DNA of 64,000 nucleotides, taken from positions 62,001-126,000 of IMG/VR virus record IMGVR_UViG_3300033182_000980; one strand, given 5' to 3'. The position numbers and the translations under genes were made by a program. The DNA is from a virus. Below, in pieces: positions 57,084 to 64,000 of this stretch; the stretch's first letter is position 1; each line of letters opens with the position of its first letter. The notes under the pieces are model-generated. The model did not search any database. It had not been told where the DNA came from and saw only the letters and a program-made list of their open reading frames with translations.

Positions 57084-60000
57084 ATGGCTGTAAGAAGAGT
57101 CCAACTAAGAAGAGGCACAACGGCAGACCACACAAATGGTGATGGTTTTACAGGTGCTGTCGGTGAGATCACCGTAGATACAACCACTAAGTCCATTCGT
57201 GTTCACGATGGTGATCAAGCTGGTGGTTTTGATCTCATGCGAGCCGATATGTCGAACAACCTCGCTGTTGTAGGCAATATCAACTTCACCGATGATGCCC
57301 ATGTGATTGGTGGAGACATCAACACAAATGGTCAAGGTGGAGATCCGACACACATTCTCGATCTTGGTTCTGCTGATACCACTGTTCGTGTTCGAGGTAC
57401 ACTTAATGTAGCTACTCAAACAACACAAAACGACCTCCTTATCCAAGACAAAGTTATCGTCATTGCAGATGGCACAGAAGGTCTAGCGAACAGCACAGAC
57501 TCAATCGGTATTCTTTTCACAAGAACCACAGACGGTCCAGGACCAGGGGCGGCTCAAGACCCTGCGTTGTTCTATTGGGATGAGTCCACTGATCGGTTTA
57601 GAGTTGAAACCAACAATGTTACCGAAGCCAATGATGACTGGACAGGTGGAACAGGTGCTGACTTAACACTTAAAACCCTATATGCTCAGACTTCGGTTGA
57701 TGTTAATAACGGAGACATCACTAATGTTGGTGAGATTCAGTTGGACTCGATCATTTATAATGATGATCTGAATACAATCACGATTAAGGCAAAAGACAAT
57801 CAAGCTAGTGCATTTGTCGTTAAAGCTGATGCAGGTGATTCTGAAGAATATATCTCGATTAACGCTACTAACGCTACCGAGTCTTTAACACTAGGTGTGC
57901 CTTCAAAAGAAGTTATCATTCGTGGTAATCTCACCACTCTAGGAACGAACGCAGATCCAGGTGTCAGCCACAAAATCCAAGTAGAGACTACTACTGCTGT
58001 TGCAGGTCAAGACCTCACCATTGAAGCAGGTACAACTAGTCTTGCTGGTAATACTTCGGGTGGTGATCTCATCTTGTCAACAGGTGGTGGTACAGGTGCT
58101 GGTACTGCTTCAATGCAGTTCAAGACCCTAGTCGCTAATGGTCTTACTCCAGCCGAGCGTATGCGTATTCACACCGATGGTAATGTCGGTATCGGTGATA
58201 GTGCTCCAGGTACATTGCTTCAACTATCAGGTACAGATGCTTATCTTACCCTTAAAAACACCACAGTAGAACACACAGATGGTGGAGCAGAGACTAAGAT
58301 CATCTTTGAAGATCATGGTAATAACGCTCTAGGTCAGATTGAAGTTAGTCATCAAGGTATTTTAGATGACGAGTTTGGTCAAATGATCTTCTCGACCAAT
58401 AATGACGCAGGACTTCAGACAGCTCTTACGATTGATAAAGATCAAAAGGCAACCTTTGCTGGTGTTGTTTCTGTAGCTACATCACTTGATATGACCGATG
58501 GTGCTATCGACAATGTAACTACTATTGACCTTGATAAGATCACAGACCGAGCGAATGATGGGATTATCATTGAGATCCATGATGGGCAAGCCACAGGTCT
58601 TGTTATTGAGGACACGAATGGTCTTGATTTCATCACTTGTAATGCTGCCGCAGATACAATCACACTCCATCAAGCTACCACACTTTCTTCAACACTTTCT
58701 GTAAATGGTGGTTCGGCTACTGTTCAAGCCGCTACTGGAGCAGATGCTAATCTTTACTTAGTTGCGGATAACAGTGAAGATGGTGGTGATGTTTGGAGAG
58801 TTCAAGCACCAGACGCTTCAAGAACTCTTACCTTTGCAGGTGAGAATGACGCTAGTAATGGTTATGTAGATGTTCTTACCCTCACAGGTGCAAATGCAGG
58901 GGCAGACACTTCTGCTACTGTTAAGGGAACACTGATTGTAGAGGGAGAAATCCATTCTAACACGGATCTTGTCTTCAGGGTAGATGCCGATCAAGGTGCT
59001 GTTGCTGGAGACCACTCTTTCTCTTTCAAGAATGGAGACGACTCGGAGGTTGCGTCACTCACAGAGGCGGGTGTTCTTACAGTCACAGGTGTAGCCAACC
59101 TTAATGGTGGTATCGCTGTTGACACTGACAACTTCACTGTTGATGGGGCGACAGGTGCGATTGATACTAAGAGTACCCTACAAGTAGATGGTAATGTACG
59201 AATTGGTGAAAATGGTCTTGCTGGTTCTCCTACTTTCACCATTGTAGAGCATACAGGTGGTGTGACTAAGTTCCAAGTAGCTGGTGCGACAGGTGATACG
59301 ACTATTGGGGGTACTTCGGAAACCACAGGGATTGCAACCTTTAAGGATTCCCTCGCTATTCAGAGTCAGCCGGTGAATGACTTAGGTATTCGGTTTAACT
59401 CTGATCGTGGTGCTAATAACATCAATGGTGCAGATTATGATGTTAAGGTCATTGATGTCTTTAAGGGAACTGGAAATGCGACTCAAGGTACAATCCTTTG
59501 GGACGATGACCAGTCTTCATTCTCAATCACGAGTGGTAAACTTAACTCGGAGACACAGTTCTCTGTAGGACCAATTGCGACTCCTAACTTTACAGTAGCA
59601 CCGACAACAGGTGCTGTAGCTATGGTTGGTACAGACGCTTATCTTACACTCAAGAACAATGTGGATGAGTTTAATGACGGTGGTGCCGAGACACAGATTC
59701 AATTCCAAGACCATGCAGGTCTAAACTTATCTACTATTCAAGCGTCCCATGAGGGTGCTTTAGATGACGCTAAGGGTCAACTCCTTTTCTACACTAACAC
59801 AGGAGCAGAGAATGATGAAGGTACTCTCGCACTTACTATTAGTAGTGCTCAATTAGCAACCTTTGAAGGTAATGTGACTGTAAGTGGAAATACAATCACT
59901 TTTGGCAACTCGGCTACGATTGTTAATGGTGCGGCCGATACCCTTACAATCACAGAGGATAACATCAAGTTTGCTGGTATCACCCATATCACTGCCGCAA

Positions 60001-63000
60001 CTGGTGCAAACGCTATCCTTTATATGTCAGCAGACGCAAGTGAGGATAATGCTGATGATTGGAGACTTCAGGCAACTGACGGAAACCTCTTCTCAGTTGC
60101 TTCCTACATCAGTGGTGCATATCAAGATTTCTTCTCGATTGCAGGTGATGTCAACACCTTACTCTCAACCACAACAGTAGAAGGTAAACTTGTAGTTAAG
60201 GGTGCAAGCATCTCTGGTATCACCGATGGTGATCTCGCAATCGCATCTGACGGCAACTTAACCTTCCACATTGATGCCGATAATGATGAAGCTAGTATCT
60301 TCTCATTCGTACATGGTGCAGGTGCTGGTACAGAGGTGGCTCAGATTGATGAGTCAGGTAATCTTCAAATTGATGGTGATCTCACACTCGGTGGGAACAC
60401 CATCAACAGTGGGGACGGCACTGGAACGATCACTCTTGCAAATGATGGTTCTGATGCGAAAATTGAAAGCCAACTCACAGTCATCGGTGATGGTGCTGGT
60501 ACTTCATCAATCGTTCTAGGTCAGAATGACGGTAATAACTCGGTGATCACCACCGCGGTTCGTAGTGGTGGAGATAACCTCGCAGGTAATGATCTCACAA
60601 TCATTGGTGGTGCTTCAACAGGTACTGGTGCAGGTGGTTCTATCATTTTCAAGACTGTACCAGCAGGTGTAGATGGTGGTGTCACAAATGGGTCTGTTAA
60701 TACTCTTACACTTGACTCAACAAAGCAAGCTACCTTTGAGGGCAATGTTGTAATCAAGGGTAATCTTGACATTCAACAAACAGGCACAAACACAATCATC
60801 GACTCTACAAGCCTTGTAGTAGCCGACCCAGTGATTGAGCTTGCTCGTAATGCAGATGCGGCCGCAAACGCTTCAACAGATGTTGGTTTTGTCTTTACTC
60901 GTGGTTCTGCTGAAAATCCAGCAGTCATCTATTGGGATGAGGGGGAAGATAAGTTTGTTTTTGCTACCAAGCAAGGTGCTGTTGCAGGCACTACAGACTT
61001 TAGTGTAGGCAACGCTCCTGTTGAGGCTCGTCTTGATGTTGGAACGCTCAACGCAGACATTATTACTCTTGATGACAATGACGCTACATCACTTGTCATT
61101 AAAGAGGCTGGAAACTCTTATCTTACCTTTAACACCCTTAATGCGGATCCAGGTGATGGGTCAGGATTTGAGCAAGTAGAGTTTAATAAAGTCTTTAAAG
61201 CCATTTCAGGTTCAAAGATTGGTAATCTTACTCTCGCTGATGGTTCAATTACCTCTAGTGGTGGAGCTATCGACTTTGATAATGAAAATCTTTCAACCAC
61301 AGGTACTCTCGGAGCTGGTACGACCACAGTCACTTCTCTTGATGTGACTGCTGGTGGGATTACACGAGCGGGTGCTATCAGTGGAGCGACCACTCTTGCT
61401 ACGATTAATCAGATCACTTTAGACACAACAGCCGACATCTTGTTGGCTGATAATCAAGCTACCTCTTTAGATATTCGTGAGACTAATCTTGGTTCATACC
61501 TCATGTTTGACACCCAAGATGGTCAAGCACAGGTTGTCGTTAATGAGGGTGGTGCTGACATTGACTTTAGGGTTGAGGGTGATGGCAATGCTAACTTGAT
61601 CTTTGCTCGTGCTAGTGATGATAGAGTTGGTATCAAGACAGCCAATCCTCTGTTTGATCTTGACATCACAGGTACTCTTGGAGTCAGTAGTCTTGCCGAC
61701 CTTAATGGTGGTATTGATGTTAATGGTTCTAACTTTACTGTAGATTCAGCCGGTGCTGTTAAAGCTGTAGGGACTCTAAGTCTCACAGACGCATCAGGTG
61801 GTATTCTCTTCAACTCGGACCTCACGGCAGAAAACGCACAGGGTGATGCTCCAATGCTCACAGTTGAGCGTGGTATCCTCACCAACGCAATCATTGCTTG
61901 GGATGAGACTCGTGATGAGTTTAACATCAACTCGGTATCTGGTGTTCACCTTGTAGGTAAGAACGCTTCTAACGCACTTACAGTTGGTGGAGCGAATAGT
62001 GCGGCAGGTGGTGTGACCTTTAGTGTGACCACAGCAGGTGCTGTCACCTCAATTGGAGGTATTACTGATACCACCGTTGCTTCATCTTTCGCATCGGGAA
62101 CTACCCTTGGTAATGTGACTTACAGCAATAATGAGATTGCTGGGGCAGACAATCAAGACTTGACGATTAAATCCGAGCAAGACTTAATCTTCCAAGTAGA
62201 CTCCGATCAAGTGGGCGATGTTGCTGGTAATAACTCATTCTTCTTTAAGAATGGTGGTGCTGGTACGATTCTTACTCTTGCAGAGTCGGGTGATCTCACC
62301 ACAACAGGTAATCTTACTGTTGCGACCGCTAAGAGCATTACGCTTAATAGTGGTGCGGCAGGTGCAGATGCTGACATCATTGTAGATCGTACAGATGGAA
62401 ATAATGCTATCTTACGATGGGTTGAAGCCAATGACCGATTTGAGGTGGATAACGCTACGGGTGCTTTCTACAAGCTCTTAACCGAGAACGATACGCTCTT
62501 TAACATTGATGTAGACGGTGATAATAACACCCTTGCAATATCGCAAGACCCCACACACACAATCCTCTTCAAAGGTTCTAATGTTGCGGACAATCAAGGT
62601 CTTATCTTTACACTCGATGGGGATACGATTGAGCTTGGTTTTGAAGCTACTGTAAAGATGCCTGGTGCTTTGACACTTGGTGCAGGTGATGTGACTGCTG
62701 TCAATGTGGTTGCAACCACTCAATTCTACGGACCAGAAGCGGTATTGACAAATGATCTTCAGATTAGATCGTCTGCTGATAATAGCTCTGCTAAGACTGC
62801 AATCCTTCTCAATAGCAATCAAGCAGGCAACCCTGCCGCTACCGAGGATGTTTCGATTGAGGTGGAGCGTGGTGATGACCCTAATGCCAAGTTTACTTGG
62901 GATGAGGGTGATTTGCGTTGGACTTTGACTCAAGGTCCAGATGCTTCTCAATATACGAAGGCGATTGTCACAACACAGCGTTCAGAGGGTGCTAGACCAG

Positions 63001-63338
63001 AGACTGTTGGCACTTCTAACAATGGAGGTGGTGGTGATCTTGAGTTCGGTACAGCGGTAGCGAATCGTCTTGACCTTACTGCTCAACAGCCTACTGCTAA
63101 TGAGAACGAGCATATCTACTTCCTAGATAACAATGGCACAAGTGGTACTGTTGATCTCTTTACTCTCGCAGGTACAACCTACAATGGCTACAAGATCAAC
63201 TTTGTGAACATTGATACAGTTGATATGGTCATTGACGCTAATGCGGCTCAAACCATTAATGGTCAGCTCACTCAAACCATTCCAGCAGGTGGAAATCTCA
63301 CCATCGTTGCCTTTGGTACTTCTTGGTATATCCTTTAA
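57084..63338 (+). CDS. Second giant repetitive fibre-like protein, 2084 aa
   Basis: Starts MAVRRVQLRRGTTADH, then GDGFTGAVGEITVDTTTKSIRVHDG, the N-terminal domain seen in many phage fibre and tropism-type proteins (RGT...G.VGE...DT....V.DG). It then shares modules with the 49919 protein: three IxDxxxxVAxxVIELAR / DVGFVFTRG...PAVIYWDEGEDKFVF-type units, FRVEGDGNANLIFARASDDRVGIK, and TDAYLTLKN...DGGAETxIxFxDH (twice). The last ~80 residues form a small beta domain (HIYFLDNNGTSGTVDLFTL, GNLTIVAFGTSWYIL). Paralogue by module sharing; both probably form long trimeric fibres. Confidence 0.75.
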   Translation: MAVRRVQLRRGTTADHTNGDGFTGAVGEITVDTTTKSIRVHDGDQAGGFDLMRADMSNNLAVVGNINFTDDAHVIGGDINTNGQGGDPTHILDLGSADTTVRVRGTLNVATQTTQNDLLIQDKVIVIADGTEGLANSTDSIGILFTRTTDGPGPGAAQDPALFYWDESTDRFRVETNNVTEANDDWTGGTGADLTLKTLYAQTSVDVNNGDITNVGEIQLDSIIYNDDLNTITIKAKDNQASAFVVKADAGDSEEYISINATNATESLTLGVPSKEVIIRGNLTTLGTNADPGVSHKIQVETTTAVAGQDLTIEAGTTSLAGNTSGGDLILSTGGGTGAGTASMQFKTLVANGLTPAERMRIHTDGNVGIGDSAPGTLLQLSGTDAYLTLKNTTVEHTDGGAETKIIFEDHGNNALGQIEVSHQGILDDEFGQMIFSTNNDAGLQTALTIDKDQKATFAGVVSVATSLDMTDGAIDNVTTIDLDKITDRANDGIIIEIHDGQATGLVIEDTNGLDFITCNAAADTITLHQATTLSSTLSVNGGSATVQAATGADANLYLVADNSEDGGDVWRVQAPDASRTLTFAGENDASNGYVDVLTLTGANAGADTSATVKGTLIVEGEIHSNTDLVFRVDADQGAVAGDHSFSFKNGDDSEVASLTEAGVLTVTGVANLNGGIAVDTDNFTVDGATGAIDTKSTLQVDGNVRIGENGLAGSPTFTIVEHTGGVTKFQVAGATGDTTIGGTSETTGIATFKDSLAIQSQPVNDLGIRFNSDRGANNINGADYDVKVIDVFKGTGNATQGTILWDDDQSSFSITSGKLNSETQFSVGPIATPNFTVAPTTGAVAMVGTDAYLTLKNNVDEFNDGGAETQIQFQDHAGLNLSTIQASHEGALDDAKGQLLFYTNTGAENDEGTLALTISSAQLATFEGNVTVSGNTITFGNSATIVNGAADTLTITEDNIKFAGITHITAATGANAILYMSADASEDNADDWRLQATDGNLFSVASYISGAYQDFFSIAGDVNTLLSTTTVEGKLVVKGASISGITDGDLAIASDGNLTFHIDADNDEASIFSFVHGAGAGTEVAQIDESGNLQIDGDLTLGGNTINSGDGTGTITLANDGSDAKIESQLTVIGDGAGTSSIVLGQNDGNNSVITTAVRSGGDNLAGNDLTIIGGASTGTGAGGSIIFKTVPAGVDGGVTNGSVNTLTLDSTKQATFEGNVVIKGNLDIQQTGTNTIIDSTSLVVADPVIELARNADAAANASTDVGFVFTRGSAENPAVIYWDEGEDKFVFATKQGAVAGTTDFSVGNAPVEARLDVGTLNADIITLDDNDATSLVIKEAGNSYLTFNTLNADPGDGSGFEQVEFNKVFKAISGSKIGNLTLADGSITSSGGAIDFDNENLSTTGTLGAGTTTVTSLDVTAGGITRAGAISGATTLATINQITLDTTADILLADNQATSLDIRETNLGSYLMFDTQDGQAQVVVNEGGADIDFRVEGDGNANLIFARASDDRVGIKTANPLFDLDITGTLGVSSLADLNGGIDVNGSNFTVDSAGAVKAVGTLSLTDASGGILFNSDLTAENAQGDAPMLTVERGILTNAIIAWDETRDEFNINSVSGVHLVGKNASNALTVGGANSAAGGVTFSVTTAGAVTSIGGITDTTVASSFASGTTLGNVTYSNNEIAGADNQDLTIKSEQDLIFQVDSDQVGDVAGNNSFFFKNGGAGTILTLAESGDLTTTGNLTVATAKSITLNSGAAGADADIIVDRTDGNNAILRWVEANDRFEVDNATGAFYKLLTENDTLFNIDVDGDNNTLAISQDPTHTILFKGSNVADNQGLIFTLDGDTIELGFEATVKMPGALTLGAGDVTAVNVVATTQFYGPEAVLTNDLQIRSSADNSSAKTAILLNSNQAGNPAATEDVSIEVERGDDPNAKFTWDEGDLRWTLTQGPDASQYTKAIVTTQRSEGARPETVGTSNNGGGGDLEFGTAVANRLDLTAQQPTANENEHIYFLDNNGTSGTVDLFTLAGTTYNGYKINFVNIDTVDMVIDANAAQTINGQLTQTIPAGGNLTIVAFGTSWYIL

Positions 63339-63366
63339 GCAACGATTTAGAATAGGAGGTTGAGAC

Positions 63367-63702
63367 ATGACTTTTTTAATAGATAACAGTCGCATTTCAG
63401 TATCAGAAGTGACCGATGACTATACTTTAGCATTGGGCGATGAGGGTAGTTTGATTCAGATCAACGCAGGTGTCGCTAAGACGATCACTATCCCTCTGAA
63501 CGCTAATGTGGCTTTCCCTATCGGCACTCAGATTAGGTTCTCACGAAAAGGTGCTGGGCAACCGATTATTTCGGGGGGTGGTGTTGTCACCGTAAACTCT
63601 GACGGAAGTCAAAATCAGATTTCTCCACAACACGCAGTAGCGACAATCGTAAAGGTCGATACTGATGAGTGGATCTTGTTTGGCTCTCTAACAGGAGCGT
63701 GA
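63367..63702 (+). CDS. Small fibre-associated protein, 111 aa
   Basis: TLALGDEGSLIQINAGVAKTITIP, VAFPIGTQIRFSRKGAGQP and a final strand VATIVKVDTDEWILFGSL make a compact beta domain seen at the ends of phage fibre proteins. RBS AGGAGG. Paralogous to the next gene (about half the positions alike by eye), and related to the C-terminal domain of the 57084 protein. Probably a fibre tip or adaptor; not proven. Confidence 0.65.
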   Translation: MTFLIDNSRISVSEVTDDYTLALGDEGSLIQINAGVAKTITIPLNANVAFPIGTQIRFSRKGAGQPIISGGGVVTVNSDGSQNQISPQHAVATIVKVDTDEWILFGSLTGA

Positions 63703-63705
63703 TAG

Positions 63706-64000
63706 ATGACTTACTTAGTTGAAAAAGAGCGAGTCTCTACCAATACCCAGACTGAAAACTATACCCTTGCCCTCTCTGATGGTGGGGGTTTGGTTGATAT
63801 GAACAATGGTGCGGCTCGGACGATTACTGTTCCTGCTAATGGTACTGTTGCGTTCCCTCTCGGCACTCAGATTATTCTTGTGCGTAAGGGTGATGGTACA
63901 CTTCAAGTGGTGGCGGCAGGTGGAGTGACCATTAACTCTGTAAGTAATAATACTTATATATCTACTCGATATGGAGCGGCAACGCTTGTAAAGATTGCAA
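63706..64000 (+). CDS. Small fibre-associated protein, truncated by window end
   Basis: Starts four bases after the previous stop (ATG 63706). TLALSDGGGLVDMNNGAARTITVP and VAFPLGTQIILVRKGDGTLQV mirror the 63367 protein, followed by ITINS-like and YGAATLVKIA. The end lies outside the window. A tandem duplicate of its neighbour. Confidence 0.65.
   Translation, partial: MTYLVEKERVSTNTQTENYTLALSDGGGLVDMNNGAARTITVPANGTVAFPLGTQIILVRKGDGTLQVVAAGGVTINSVSNNTYISTRYGAATLVKIA

Noticed and set aside
52114-62951. Many open frames of 60-170 codons opposite the fibre genes
   Set aside because: They are antisense to long repetitive coding sequence, lack ribosome-binding sites and repeat with the modules.
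49919-63338. Repeats as a CRISPR array
   Set aside because: The repeats are in-frame protein modules of variable length without fixed spacers.

Overview
The window is a 64 kb piece of a large tailed-phage genome, lytic by content. It encodes a portal protein, a ClpP-type serine protease beside it, a gp32-like single-strand DNA-binding protein, several helicases, class I ribonucleotide reductase, a bacterial-type clamp-loader pair, two giant fibre-like proteins, homing endonucleases and inteins. I see no integrase, no tRNA that I can defend and no CRISPR array. Genes are dense, often overlap by ATGA or TAATG, and switch strand in blocks. The host cannot be named from the sequence.

Layout. 1-5.3 kb: type IB topoisomerase (5' end outside the window), a flavodoxin-like protein, and a GMP reductase broken into two genes by a split intein with a homing endonuclease gene between the halves. 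5.3-12.2 kb: small proteins with a shared N-terminal leader, the SSB, and a three-gene minus-strand operon of modular, very basic proteins (metalloprotease/acetyltransferase-like, DUF-type basic protein, ADP-ribosyltransferase-like plus Dps). 12.25-12.51 kb: a structured non-coding segment. 12.6-21.7 kb: primase-type zinc finger, portal block on the minus strand, a WGR-domain protein with an internal leader copy, ClpP-like protease and small genes. 22.07-22.83 kb: a gene-free stretch packed with stem-loops. 22.8-33.4 kb: HolB-like and HolA-like clamp-loader subunits, NrdA with a LAGLIDADG intein, alpha/beta hydrolase, SNF2-type helicase, 2H phosphoesterase-like protein, NrdB, GIY-YIG endonuclease. 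33.4-49.9 kb: leader proteins, DHH-like and HAD (SAK-type) proteins, UvrD-like and RecD2-like helicases, PurA, Mre11-like nuclease, Fe/Mn superoxide dismutase, GHKL ATPase, nucleobase-deaminase-like amidohydrolase. 49.9-64 kb: two very long, internally repetitive fibre-like proteins and two small paralogues.

How it fits together. GMP reductase (GMP to IMP), PurA (IMP to adenylosuccinate), NrdA/NrdB and the deaminase-like protein suggest that host guanine nucleotides are turned into adenine and deoxynucleotides for phage DNA. SOD, Dps-like and flavodoxin-like proteins suggest protection against oxidative damage.

Three patterns run through the window. First, about twenty copies of a promoter-like motif, TAGTTTNTTTATA, lie in front of genes on both strands and often contain the stop codon of the gene before. 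Second, many are followed at once by a stem-loop that buries the ribosome-binding site or start codon, with the 5' arm where transcription from the motif should start. This is the architecture known from T4 genes e, soc and 49, used here many times. Third, at least five otherwise unrelated proteins carry the same N-terminal leader (MRRSASE, then xLExRIARLE) and four others carry a second short motif (RVAxRYL). I propose, as inference, that these are packaging/targeting signals for internal head proteins delivered with the DNA, comparable to the T4 capsid-targeting sequence.
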